Shown one piece after another: positions 44,522 through 53,166 of a stretch of DNA of 64,000 bases. This DNA comes from Lewinellaceae bacterium (GTDB taxonomy: Bacteria > Bacteroidota > Bacteroidia > Chitinophagales > Saprospiraceae), in assembly GCA_020636105.1 (NCBI GenBank), contig JACJYL010000001.1:4300001-4364000 (forward strand), given 5' to 3'. Position 1 is the first letter of the stretch. Each line of letters opens with the position of its first letter. The translations under genes and the position numbers were made by a program. Below the pieces are notes generated by a model that was not told where the DNA came from, made no database searches, and worked only from the letters and a program-made list of their open reading frames with translations.

Positions 44522-47434
44522 ATGAAAAAATCATTATTAATACTATCATTTTTAATAACTACAGTGATTTCATTGATCGCTCAGGGAGTGCCCGCGGGCA
44601 TGAAATATCAGGCAGTAGCGAGAGATGCCGATGGAGAAATACTCGCCCTCAAAAAGGTTGGCCTGGAAATTCGGTTGCTTGCCGAAGGCCCGAAAGGGAG
44701 AACCGTTTTTGCTGAAGTCCATCAGGTTACCACCAATGTTTTAGGGATGGTAAATATTACCATTGGAGAAGGAAAGCGTAAAATCGGTTCGCTCGAAGAG
44801 GTGGAATGGAGTAATGATGAAATATGGATGGAGGTAGGCTTTGACCAGGAAGGCGGGGAGCATTTTACGACAATTAGCACGACAAAACTGCTGACGGTGC
44901 CTTATGCCTTTCATGCCGCCACTGCGGATAATATCTTAACCAGCCCTGAAAAGCAGCTCGTTTTTCCTGATCCGATTTGTGCGACGGATGTATGCGATTG
45001 TAATGGTAGTTATACAGAAGTTAAGGTTTATTACTTTGGCCCTAATGGCGTTGATATTGAAGTTTACGGGAACAGTTCGCTGACGACCCTGATTACCTCC
45101 TTTACCGGGGTAAATAAAGGCGACCTGTTGGTGATTGATGGTACTTCCACGGCCATTGGTTCCCTTTATAGTAAAACTTTCTTCAAGATCACCAACCTTG
45201 CAGGCGAAACCTGTGTGAATTATTTCAATACCCGTTGTCCCACAAATTCCTATCCCGGTGCATTGGAAGACTATAAAATCGTGGGCAAATCCTTTGGTAG
45301 TTTTACCGTTTTTTCACGTACCGATCAGGAATCTGGTACAGAGTGCACCGTTTCCGATACCGGACAGGACTGGCACGTGGGCGGTAATATTATCGAAGCT
45401 TCCAACAACACCATGGGTACCCGTAATAATGAAGATTTTAATTTCATCTCAAACGATATTCCGAGAGGTATCTTCACCAAAGACGGCGACTTAAGTATCT
45501 TTAATTCGGTGAATCTCAATACCCTTGGAGGGCAAACTTTCAACAACGGTGATTTTACCGTGGCTAATTTAAAATCAACCCTTTTGTCGGGAGAACTTAC
45601 GGTGGATCTGGCCACAGATTTGAATGCTTCGCTGAATGTGGACGGGCCCAGTAATCTGCAAAGTAGCCTCAACGTAAATAATAACAGTGCCACCCAGTTA
45701 TCCGGTACTCTTTTGACCCAGGGCAACGCCACTTTTAACCAGCATGTTTTATTGGATAATGCGGCCCTGAGTTCAACGACGGTAACCAGTGGTGCTTTGG
45801 TGGTCAACGGAGGGGTTGGCATCGGAGAAAACCTGAATGTTGGCGGTACCGCTAAGTTTGGCGGGCCTGTTGAATTCGGTGGCGCTGTGGCCATTACGGA
45901 TATTACAGAATCTACCAGTGCCACCACGGGAGCGTTGGTCGTGTCAGGAGGAGTAGGGATAGGCAAAAGACTCAATGTGGACGGAGCCGCCCAGGTAAAT
46001 AATACCTTTAAAGTAGAAACAAGTAGTGTAATTGCTATCCCGGGCGGGTACGATCCGGATTTGACGGATGTCGCTAAAGTGGGAACAGGACACATTGCTG
46101 AGTTTCGGAATACGGGAGATGGCAGCGGGGTTTTGGTACAGTTGGGGGCAGGTACCCCGCACAATAAGAACAATTTTATGACCTTTATCAACAGTACGGG
46201 CCAGATCGTTGGACGTATTGAAGGGGAGAATGGGGCGGCTGATCTCAGCAATAACAGGGGATACCAGGACGATATCGATTTTGCCAATGACGATATCACC
46301 CTGGAGAGCGTGGCTCTGGCGATTGTCGTGGCAGAAGGAGTAATGCAAACCATTGAACTCGCCGGAGCCATTGGTTCCTCAACAGCCTGTGTAGGGTTTG
46401 GAGCTTGTGTTACCACGCCATCGCCGGGAGAAATTGCTGCCGCTGTGGCTATGGAGGTCATTGCCGTGGCGAATATCGCCCTGCAGACTGCCAACCTTGC
46501 CGTAGTGGTGGATAATAAAAACCAATTCATCAATACTTACATGGCTGAAATAGGGGTGACGTTTGCCTCAGGAGCGGAAGATTACGCAGAGTATTTACCC
46601 AAACTCAACGAGGAGGATAAATTTTCTCCCGGACAGGTGGTGGGAATGAAAAACGGGTACATCTCAAAAAATACCTGGGATGCCGATAGAATTATGGTTA
46701 TTTCTCACAACCCTGCGGTACTGGGTGGTTTGCCTGGCGGCGGCGAGGAACATAAATATGAAATGGTAGCCTTCCTCGGCCAGATTCCAACCATGGTCAT
46801 AGGCAAAGTGACCCCCGGTGATTATATTCTGCCAACGGGAAATGGCGATGGTTTTGGTATAGCCAAACATCCTGATCTTATGAGAATGGATGATTACAAC
46901 CAAATCCTCGGCGTCGCATGGGAGGCGTCAAAAAATGCAGGATTCAATATGATCAATGTTGCGATCGGGTTGAATACCAATGACCTGACCGATGTGGTGG
47001 ACCGCCAGAATGAGCAGATTAAAGCTCAAAAAGCAGAAATCGAATCGCTGAAAGATAAGATGGATATTTTAGCGGACCTCGTTCCCGGGTTCAGGGAAGC
47101 TGCCGGTATGGAAGCGGCTCATGAAACGCACGACCCTGTAGGAGAGATTATGACTTCTTTCCCCGCAGGAAGTATCGAACAACAGGCCATCGATGCCGCA
47201 GACAGAGGGGAAATGATCATGATAGAAATTACGCGTGAGTATTTTGAGGAAGGCCTTGAACTTGCCAGGAAAAAAATGATGAGCGCCGGAGTGAAAATCG
47301 AAGATCATCCATTCTGGAATAAAATCGATTCCGATCCTTCTTACAAAGAGTCCGTATTCAGGAGAACAAAAGCGAAAATGGACGAAACGCTTCATTATCA
47401 CAATGATATCAATAAGCGTTTGGGACAGCATTAA
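44522..47434 (+). CDS. tail-fibre-like secreted protein, cassette 2
   Basis: A 970-residue homologue of the cassette 1 fibre-like protein. It has a signal peptide (SLLILSFLITTVISLIAQ) and the same VPAGMKYQAVARDADGEIL opening. A different insert of about 180 residues comes next, with CATDVCDCNGSYTE and QDWHVGGNIIEASNN, replacing the 18-residue repeats. Fewer TTGALVV(N/S)GGVGIG blocks follow. The EDYAEYLPKLNEEDKF region resembles Peptidase_G2 or S74 ends, and a coiled coil follows (NEQIKAQKAEIESLKDKMD). The tail DHPFWNKIDSDPSYKE is conserved with the paralogue. The contrast between the variable centre and conserved ends suggests a shared anchor and assembly part with exchangeable binding parts. 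There is no T9SS tag, so export by another route, or retention through a partner, is possible. Confidence 0.82.
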   Translation: MKKSLLILSFLITTVISLIAQGVPAGMKYQAVARDADGEILALKKVGLEIRLLAEGPKGRTVFAEVHQVTTNVLGMVNITIGEGKRKIGSLEEVEWSNDEIWMEVGFDQEGGEHFTTISTTKLLTVPYAFHAATADNILTSPEKQLVFPDPICATDVCDCNGSYTEVKVYYFGPNGVDIEVYGNSSLTTLITSFTGVNKGDLLVIDGTSTAIGSLYSKTFFKITNLAGETCVNYFNTRCPTNSYPGALEDYKIVGKSFGSFTVFSRTDQESGTECTVSDTGQDWHVGGNIIEASNNTMGTRNNEDFNFISNDIPRGIFTKDGDLSIFNSVNLNTLGGQTFNNGDFTVANLKSTLLSGELTVDLATDLNASLNVDGPSNLQSSLNVNNNSATQLSGTLLTQGNATFNQHVLLDNAALSSTTVTSGALVVNGGVGIGENLNVGGTAKFGGPVEFGGAVAITDITESTSATTGALVVSGGVGIGKRLNVDGAAQVNNTFKVETSSVIAIPGGYDPDLTDVAKVGTGHIAEFRNTGDGSGVLVQLGAGTPHNKNNFMTFINSTGQIVGRIEGENGAADLSNNRGYQDDIDFANDDITLESVALAIVVAEGVMQTIELAGAIGSSTACVGFGACVTTPSPGEIAAAVAMEVIAVANIALQTANLAVVVDNKNQFINTYMAEIGVTFASGAEDYAEYLPKLNEEDKFSPGQVVGMKNGYISKNTWDADRIMVISHNPAVLGGLPGGGEEHKYEMVAFLGQIPTMVIGKVTPGDYILPTGNGDGFGIAKHPDLMRMDDYNQILGVAWEASKNAGFNMINVAIGLNTNDLTDVVDRQNEQIKAQKAEIESLKDKMDILADLVPGFREAAGMEAAHETHDPVGEIMTSFPAGSIEQQAIDAADRGEMIMIEITREYFEEGLELARKKMMSAGVKIEDHPFWNKIDSDPSYKESVFRRTKAKMDETLHYHNDINKRLGQH

Positions 47435-47442
47435 TAAGAAAT

Positions 47443-47541
47443 AAAAAAAATCCGTCCGATCCGTCCGATCCGTGTTCCATTTTACCTAAAACAATGGAAC
47501 ACGGATTGAACGGGTTAAACGGATAAAAACGGATTTTTTTA
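47443..47541. terminator. bidirectional terminator between cassette 2 and the minus-strand T9SS gene
   Basis: ATCCGTGTTCCATT (47468-47481) and AATGGAACACGGAT (47493-47506) pair perfectly around 11 bases. Outer repeats of ATCCGT words and an A-run (47443-47450) and T-run (47535-47541) extend it. It suits termination from both sides. Confidence 0.85.
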
Positions 47542-47609
47542 TTTCAGCCTTTATTTCAGTTAACTTTTCTATCAACCTGTTTCAAGTCGAATCTTCAGGC
47601 TCCCGGCTT

Positions 47610-49472
47610 CTATTTAACCACCGTAAATAACGATGTCTTCGTCCCGTTTTTTGTCACGAGGCGAATGATGTATTGCCCGGCCGGGTAACGGCTTACGTCC
47701 AGTTGAACTTGTTTTTGGCCAACCTCCTCCATCGACCGGTACGTCATGACCCTTCCGCTGGTATCGGCCAGGATCAGTAAGGCTTTTTCCGGTGTTTCAA
47801 ACGATAAGTCGATATTCAGTTGATCCCTTACAGGGTTGGGGAAAAGTCTCATCGCGTCATCCGCAAGCTGCGGCTCATCCGTTTTGAGTACGATGTCAAC
47901 GTTCATTCGCAATACGGCGGCATTATTGGCCCCGAAGCCTTCCAGCGACCATTGATTCACATACACCAGACTGGAACCCTGTGGATAGGTAATATCCGGA
48001 TCAATGCCATGGAGAATGGTGTTGGCGGTACCTTCATAGGCGATGGCCAGCAGGTAGCGTGTTCCGGCTTCCAGTATAGGCTGATCTTCTCCGCTCAGGT
48101 TGTGCAGTTCCACCTCGGCCAGGGCGTAATTCTGATAATCGGAAGGAAACACAAAGGTATCCCTAGCGATAAGCTCGAGGTCGTCCCCTTGTCCGATGGA
48201 AGTCAGGTTGAAGTTGGACCAGTCAGCCAGGACTTCCTCACTGACTTTGTATAACAATAATTTGACCTGTTCCCCGGCGATCGGCCCGTCCAATAAAGTT
48301 TTTGCTGCGGAAAAAGAAGCCGTTGCGGCCTTGAACTGCCCGTCGATAAGTTCGTTGGTGCTCATTTCGTAAACATTGCCAAACATCCAGTCTACATCAG
48401 TCCTCACGCCTTCAATCCCCAGGCCGTCATCTTTGGCAAATTCGGATTCGGTCACGACAAAGGGAGCAGAATAGGTATTGTTTGCCGGAGCGAAATCTCC
48501 CTCCGGGTCATCGAGGCTGTACACCAGATAACGGATGAAATAGGTATTTTCGGGGTTCAGGTCTTCCGGTACAAAAAACTTGTTGATGGAAACGGGAAGG
48601 TCTGTCTCCCCTGCGATGAGGGTTTCCACGAGGGTGCTGTCTTGATATAAAACGGTGCCTTCCAGGTCTTCCACCCAGGCTTTTAGGACCACATTGGTCT
48701 GATCGACACTGCCGAGGTTGGAAATGTCGGCCCCGAAATGCATGGTATCCGTGGTGATCTGGCTTTCCGGCTGGGCATAACTCGATGGGGGGTATAAAAC
48801 CAGGCTTCCCAGTGCAAGGTTGTTGCCCGGTGTTTCGATGAATTGCACATCATCGATGAGCCAGAAATAAAAACGGCCGTTCCAGGTAAATCGCACCTGT
48901 ACGCTATCCTGTCCACCGGCTATACCGGAAACGTCGATAAGTTGCACATCGCCGGGATCGGTAGCGTGGTTGAGCACGACCTCCGGATTGATGGGGATAT
49001 TCGTCCAGGTGAGGCCTCCGTCGTGGCTGATATCCAGTAGCGTAGAGACAGCGGCCCCGTTGGCATGGGCGTATTGGTTGAACTTCAGGTTGACTACCGG
49101 GTGTTCACTCAGATCCACCATGGGAGAGGTCAGGCTGCCGGATTGCTGTCCCGGGTAAGGTCCCGCGCCCAAAGCGATGCCTCCCGTGTCGTACACATCG
49201 GAATTGTACATGGCGGCGCCATTGTCCACAGAAGGAGAGGCTATTGGGTCTTTATCGCCCCAGAGCAAAGCCTGGGTGGGGTTAGCCAACGTAGCGCTGT
49301 CAGCTTTGCCGGAAGCACTCCATTGCCAGACCGCTCCGGCCGGGTTGCCGGGCCCAATGGTCCAGGTGCCGGGAATCCCGCCGTCAAATTGTTCTTCCCA
49401 GATAATGGTTTCCTGGGCATAGGTTGAAAAAAGGAAAAGAGCAAAAAAAGAAAAGAGCAGCAACTTTTTCAT
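47610..49472 (-). CDS. secreted T9SS type A cargo protein with MAM-like domain
   Basis: A 620-residue protein from the ATG at 49472; a TTG two codons earlier is less likely. The signal peptide MKKLLLFSFFALFLFSTYAQ is followed by IIWEEQFDGGIPGTWTIG and LTSPMVDLSEHPVVNLKFNQ. A WLIDDVQF strand then completes a MAM or jelly-roll-like domain over about 200 residues. The middle has CARDB-like features (ISNLGSVDQTNVVLKAWVED). The end is a type A sorting domain: MRLFPNPVRDQLNIDL, then YPAGQYIIRLVTKNGTKTS. A surface or secreted binding role is likely but the ligand is unknown. It is convergent with cassette 2. Confidence 0.86.
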   Translation of the reverse strand: MKKLLLFSFFALFLFSTYAQETIIWEEQFDGGIPGTWTIGPGNPAGAVWQWSASGKADSATLANPTQALLWGDKDPIASPSVDNGAAMYNSDVYDTGGIALGAGPYPGQQSGSLTSPMVDLSEHPVVNLKFNQYAHANGAAVSTLLDISHDGGLTWTNIPINPEVVLNHATDPGDVQLIDVSGIAGGQDSVQVRFTWNGRFYFWLIDDVQFIETPGNNLALGSLVLYPPSSYAQPESQITTDTMHFGADISNLGSVDQTNVVLKAWVEDLEGTVLYQDSTLVETLIAGETDLPVSINKFFVPEDLNPENTYFIRYLVYSLDDPEGDFAPANNTYSAPFVVTESEFAKDDGLGIEGVRTDVDWMFGNVYEMSTNELIDGQFKAATASFSAAKTLLDGPIAGEQVKLLLYKVSEEVLADWSNFNLTSIGQGDDLELIARDTFVFPSDYQNYALAEVELHNLSGEDQPILEAGTRYLLAIAYEGTANTILHGIDPDITYPQGSSLVYVNQWSLEGFGANNAAVLRMNVDIVLKTDEPQLADDAMRLFPNPVRDQLNIDLSFETPEKALLILADTSGRVMTYRSMEEVGQKQVQLDVSRYPAGQYIIRLVTKNGTKTSLFTVVK

Positions 49473-49779
49473 AAACAAGGCATGGTTAAATTTAAAGGTG
49501 ATGGTTGATCTGATAAAGGTACTGTTTTTCAGGGAATAGGGAGGAACGGCTTAAATTTGAAAAATCAATAAATCTCTTTTTCTATTTAGAAACGCTTTGA
49601 AAATAAATTGACCTGTTTTTGGGAAGAGTTTTTATTAGGGGGGGCGGAGGTGTGGCAAAAGTGTCAATTTATTTTTACTGCCTTACGAAGGTATTGATAT
49701 GAACTAATTAAATGTTTATTAACCATTAATTTAACTCTGATTTTATTATGAAGAAAAATTATTTACGAATTCGATTTTT
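49473..49779. other. intergenic region upstream of the minus-strand T9SS gene
   Basis: About 300 bases with no gene. It is AT-rich with a G-rich interruption near 49640. A short ATG-led reading at 49748 stops at once and overlaps a sorting-domain remnant in another frame. The promoter of the minus-strand gene should be here. Confidence 0.5.
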
Positions 49780-49863
49780 GGCTATGAAGCATTTGGCCTT
49801 TATTACCTGAACCTCATGGCAGATGGAGTAAGTGTGAGCAAGCAAATCGTATTGAGTAAATAA
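49780..49863 (+). pseudogene. remnant of a T9SS type A sorting domain
   Basis: The frame ending at TAA 49861-49863 reads GLYYLNLMADGVSVSKQ then IVLSK, the typical last strand pair of a type A sorting domain. Nothing recognisable lies before it in this frame, so only the tail of a lost cargo gene is left. A proper terminator still follows at 49909-49945. Confidence 0.65.
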
Positions 49864-49908
49864 GTAATTAGAGTTAATCTTTGAGGCCTTTGGTTAGGGC
49901 CGACATGC

Positions 49909-49945
49909 CCCCCGGTTCACTTTTGTGGATCGGGGGTTTTTTTTT
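49909..49945 (+). terminator. rho-independent terminator after the sorting-domain remnant
   Basis: CCCCGGTTCAC (49909-49920 region) pairs with GTGGATCGGGG with wobble pairs around TTTT and is followed by nine T. It would have served the lost cargo gene. Confidence 0.8.
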
Positions 49946-49961
49946 GCGAAAACCTGCCGCC

Positions 49962-50035
49962 GCCGAATGAATTCGGCGGTACAGCTTCAACTCCAGGGGT
50001 TGGTTTGCCGAATGAATTCGGCGCTACAGCTTCAA
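49962..50035. repeat. two direct copies of a 29-base element with an internal palindrome
   Basis: Copies at 49962-49990 and 50007-50035 differ by one base. Each starts with GCCGAAT, GA, ATTCGGC, a 7-base-arm palindrome, and ends TACAGCTTCAA. They lie just upstream of the ftcD promoter region. Confidence 0.75.
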
Positions 50036-50083
50036 TGGCCTCAGGATTTACGTTTTACATTTTACATTTCACATTTATCCTCC

Positions 50084-50091
50084 TACCTTCG
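50084..50091 (+). promoter_or_regulatory. possible promoter -7 element of ftcD
   Basis: TACCTTCG differs from TAnnTTTG by one base and lies 23 bases before the start codon. Weak evidence on its own. Confidence 0.35.
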
Positions 50092-50114
50092 CATAATCAA
50101 ATAAAAATACCATC

Positions 50115-51803
50115 ATGAGTAAACAAATAATTGAATGCGTGCCTAATTTCAGTGAAGGGCGCGATATGAATGTGATCCAACAGATTACGGATGTGATCGA
50201 AAGCGTGGAAGGCGTTAAACTTTTGGATGTCGATCCGGGAGCGGCTACGAACCGGACCGTTGTTACTTTTGTCGGGGCACCAGAACCGGTGGTAGAGGCG
50301 GCCTTCCTGGCGATAAAAAAAGCGGCTGAAGTTATTGACATGAGCAAGCATAAGGGCGAGCATCCCCGGATGGGCGCCACCGATGTTTGTCCTTTGATTC
50401 CGATATCCAATATTTCCATGGAAGAAGTGGCGGAATGGGCGCACAGGTTGGGTGAAAAAGCAGGCAAGGAGCTTGACATTCCTTTTTACATGTATGAATC
50501 TGCCGCGACTAAACCGGCCTGGAAAAACCTCGCCACGGTACGTTCCGGAGAATACGAGGCTCTGCCCAAAAAAATGGCAGACCCGGCCTGGAAACCGGAT
50601 TACGGTCCTGCTGTGTTTAATGCAAAAGCCGGGGCGACGGCCATCGGAGCCCGTGATTTTCTGGTAGCCTACAACGTCAACCTCAATACCACTTCGGTAC
50701 GACGTGCGAATAGCGTCGCTTTTGATGTGAGGGAAAAAGGGCGGGTAAAAACTGAAGGGGATTCCGTGACCGGAAAGGTGCTTCGTGATGAAAATGGAGA
50801 ACCTTTGCGGGTGCCTGGCGCCTGTAAAGCGGTAAAAGGCATCGGCTGGTACATCGAGGAATACGGGGTGGCCCAGATTTCGATGAACCTCACCAACATA
50901 AACGTCACACCCTTGCATATAGCTTTTGAGGAATGTTGTAAAAGTGCCGAAAGAAGAGGGATGAGAGTGACCGGGTCTGAGTTGGTAGGCCTTGTGCCCT
51001 TAAAAGTGCTGCTCGATGCCGGGAAATATTTCCTAAAGAAACAGGAACGCTCCACCGGAGTTTCAGAAGCTGAACTGATCAAAATTGCGGTAAAAACCCT
51101 GGGACTTGATGAATTGGGCCCGTTTGATCCGCAGCAAAAAATAGTCGAATACCAGTTGCGCGAAAAAGGAAGTGCCCCCCTGATTGAAATGGACCTACGG
51201 GGATTTGCTGATGAAACGGCTTCCGAAAGTATGGCACCGGGAGGAGGATCCATTGCGGCTTATGTCGGGGCTTTGGGAGCCTCTTTGGGGACGATGGTCG
51301 CCAACCTTTCTTCACACAAACGTGGATGGGATGATCGTTGGGAGGAATTTTCAAACTGGGCAGAAAAAGGGCAAAAAATCAAAGATACCCTCCTGCAGAT
51401 GGTCGATGAGGATACAGCTTCTTTCAATGGGATCATCAACGCGATGCGGATGCCTAAAAGTAATGAAGAGGAAAAAGCGGCACGCCAGGAAGCCATACAG
51501 GCGGCTACAAAATATGCAATTGAGGTGCCTTTTAAAGTGATGGAGCTGGCATTTGGTTCTTTTGAGTTGATCAAGGCCATGGCTTCTATTGGCAATCCCA
51601 ACTCTGTCACGGATGCAGCAGTAGGGGGATTATGCGCACGGGCAGCCATCCGGGGAGCTTACCTCAATGTTCGGATCAATTCCGGCGATTTGAAAGACAA
51701 AGTTTTTGTAAAAGAAATCCTGGAAAAAGGGCAAAAAATAATGGAGTCAGCAGAGATATCCGAAAAAGAATTGATGGAAATGGTAGAACAGAAAATGCCA
51801 TAA
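50115..51803 (+). CDS. ftcD: bifunctional glutamate formimidoyltransferase / formimidoyl-THF cyclodeaminase
   Basis: A 562-residue protein with both parts of the folate-linked histidine-degradation enzyme. Residues about 1-300 are the formimidoyltransferase: IIECVPNFSEGRDMNVI at the start, then HKGEHPRMGATDVCPLIPI with the catalytic-type histidine, and GIGWYIEEYGVAQISMN. Residues about 340-560 are the cyclodeaminase: FADETASESMAPGGGSIAAY, LGTMVANLSSHKRGW, and ANSVTD-like PNSVTDAAVGGLCARAA. It moves the formimino group from formiminoglutamate to tetrahydrofolate and converts the product to methenyl-THF. Bacteria often have the parts separate, so the fused form is notable but known. No hut genes are nearby. 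Confidence 0.95.
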   Translation: MSKQIIECVPNFSEGRDMNVIQQITDVIESVEGVKLLDVDPGAATNRTVVTFVGAPEPVVEAAFLAIKKAAEVIDMSKHKGEHPRMGATDVCPLIPISNISMEEVAEWAHRLGEKAGKELDIPFYMYESAATKPAWKNLATVRSGEYEALPKKMADPAWKPDYGPAVFNAKAGATAIGARDFLVAYNVNLNTTSVRRANSVAFDVREKGRVKTEGDSVTGKVLRDENGEPLRVPGACKAVKGIGWYIEEYGVAQISMNLTNINVTPLHIAFEECCKSAERRGMRVTGSELVGLVPLKVLLDAGKYFLKKQERSTGVSEAELIKIAVKTLGLDELGPFDPQQKIVEYQLREKGSAPLIEMDLRGFADETASESMAPGGGSIAAYVGALGASLGTMVANLSSHKRGWDDRWEEFSNWAEKGQKIKDTLLQMVDEDTASFNGIINAMRMPKSNEEEKAARQEAIQAATKYAIEVPFKVMELAFGSFELIKAMASIGNPNSVTDAAVGGLCARAAIRGAYLNVRINSGDLKDKVFVKEILEKGQKIMESAEISEKELMEMVEQKMP

Positions 51804-51870
51804 TTGAGGTTTTAGGCGTATTTTCTATTGAATGCTTAAAGGAAAATAGTTAAAAAATCCTGATTAAAAT

Positions 51871-51878
51871 TATATTTG
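51871..51878 (+). promoter_or_regulatory. promoter -7 element of the small membrane protein gene
   Basis: TATATTTG matches TAnnTTTG exactly, 35 bases before the ATG at 51914. A -33 TTG partner is not clear. Confidence 0.55.
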
Positions 51879-51913
51879 CATCTTATTGAATTCATCATAT
51901 AAACTACGAAAAG

Positions 51914-52039
51914 ATGTCTGACGAAATAAAGAATCTTGGAAAGAAAGGCAATTGTATGCTTTATTTCTTTGTTGGTCTTATCCTATTTGTTGCCCTGGTT
52001 GTATGGATTTACAACTACAACTTTAAATTTTTAGGGTAA
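51914..52039 (+). CDS. small single-pass membrane protein
   Basis: A 41-residue open frame: charged MSDEIKNLGKKGN, then one strongly hydrophobic segment (MLYFFVGLILFVALVVW) and a short tail IYNYNFKFLG. It has its own promoter-like element at 51871-51878 and lies between ftcD and a minus-strand terminator, so it is a plausible real gene. No family is recognised. The function is unknown. Confidence 0.6.
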   Translation: MSDEIKNLGKKGNCMLYFFVGLILFVALVVWIYNYNFKFLG

Positions 52040-52086
52040 AATAACAGGACAATAACAAAACGAAAAACCGACAAAAGGGGGCCGGT

Positions 52087-52114
52087 CGAAATTCCGTCCC
52101 TTCGTGTGCGGCAC
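52087..52114 (+). repeat. copy of the interior segment of the dispersed repeat
   Basis: These 28 bases, starting CGAAATTCCG and ending TGTGCGGCAC, match 4342-4369 at 23 positions. The flanks do not match, so this is one module of the repeat family found near 1437 and 4325. Confidence 0.55.
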
Positions 52115-52150
52115 CACTTTTGCTGAAAGGGTGCTCAATGGCTCGGAACA

Positions 52151-52204
52151 AAAAAAAACCGGCACTGTTTCGGTCTCTTTATTTTGGAGATCACCAGTGC
52201 CGGT
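52151..52204 (-). terminator. terminator of the YceI-family gene
   Basis: ACCGGCACTG (52158-52167) and CAGTGCCGGT (52195-52204) pair perfectly. On the minus strand the stem is followed by a T-run (A-run at 52151-52158), 30 bases after the YceI stop. It could also stop transcripts from the small plus-strand gene, less efficiently. Confidence 0.85.
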
Positions 52205-52233
52205 TCATTTCTTTTTACAGCAGTATTTATTAC

Positions 52234-52905
52234 TTAATTCGCCTTGGCGACAAGTGTTATATCAATCGCTACCAAATCATTGATGATCAAGTCCTGGGCG
52301 GTGCCGATCGTTCCTGATCGGTGCTTAATATCCCATTTTGTACGGTCAATAACAAAACTTCCGGTGCTTGCAAAAACAGCGTTTTCGGAAGAAGATACTT
52401 TTGCAAAAAAAGTGACGCTTTGGGTAATACCTTTGATCGTTAAATTTCCAGTAATGGATTGGCGCCCGTTTTTATTTTCTGAAGCAGGAACAGTCTCCGT
52501 AATTTCAAATGTTGCCGTCGGGAAAGCCCCAACATTGAAAAAATCGGCCCCTTTGAGGTATTCTTCAAGCTCTGCCTTATCCGCAAGATCAACGAGATCA
52601 AGGTCGAGGATGGAGTTCATATCTATGGAGAACTTACCTCCTACAATTACGCCCTCCCTGGCATAAATAGTACCTGAAGACAAATCTATGGAGCCATTGT
52701 GCCCTCCTCCTATGAGTTTGGTGCCGTTCCAGCCTATTTTACTTGCTTCAGTATCTAATTGAAAGGCTTTGGCCCCTTCGATATTTGCAGTTTTCGCCCC
52801 AGTCTGTGCTTCACCGGTTTGTGCATCTTCACCTTGAGGAGCATTGTTACAGGAGAAAATCAAAAAAAGAACGCTCAAAAAAGATAAATTGATAAGTGAT
52901 TTCAT
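52234..52905 (-). CDS. YceI family lipoprotein
   Basis: A 223-residue protein from the ATG at 52905; an upstream reading adds only unlikely leader. The start MKSLINLSFLSVLFLIFSC is a lipoprotein signal, with the cysteine at about residue 19, and a spacer rich in Gln, Gly and Thr follows. From residue about 50 the YceI lipocalin-like domain is clear: FQLDTEASKIGWNGTKL, GGKFSIDMNSI, FPTATFEITE, then ITGNLTIKGITQSVTF and WDIKHRSGT at the end. YceI proteins bind long isoprenoid or amphiphilic molecules in the periplasm. No isoprenoid or cytochrome gene is near. A promoter element lies at 52937-52944. Confidence 0.92.
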   Translation of the reverse strand: MKSLINLSFLSVLFLIFSCNNAPQGEDAQTGEAQTGAKTANIEGAKAFQLDTEASKIGWNGTKLIGGGHNGSIDLSSGTIYAREGVIVGGKFSIDMNSILDLDLVDLADKAELEEYLKGADFFNVGAFPTATFEITETVPASENKNGRQSITGNLTIKGITQSVTFFAKVSSSENAVFASTGSFVIDRTKWDIKHRSGTIGTAQDLIINDLVAIDITLVAKAN

Positions 52906-52936
52906 GGAATAATTATTGATTTTTTTAAAAATAATG

Positions 52937-52944
52937 CAAATATA
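52937..52944 (-). promoter_or_regulatory. promoter -7 element of the YceI gene
   Basis: On the minus strand TATATTTG matches TAnnTTTG exactly, 32 bases before the start codon. The region also serves the divergent T9SS gene at 53167. Confidence 0.5.
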
Positions 52945-53166
52945 ATCTGATTGGATGAATAAAAGTCTCATTGTTTAAAAATTTGGAGTGCTTCCTCTTT
53001 TTTCCTTGTTTTTTATGTATCGCTCTTGACAATAGGGGATAAATCAGGGATTTTGGTTCAAATTTTATTTCAGGAAAGGGGGGAAATGCGTCTGGTATCA
53101 AATTTTTATTTAATTTTAGCATTTAATCTAATTTTTCGACAAAGTTTATTTAATAAGCAACTAACT

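Noticed and set aside
45325..46533. A 402-codon minus-strand frame opposite the cassette 2 fibre gene
   Set aside because: Its repeats mirror the codon structure of the plus-strand GGVGIG repeats; it has no independent support.
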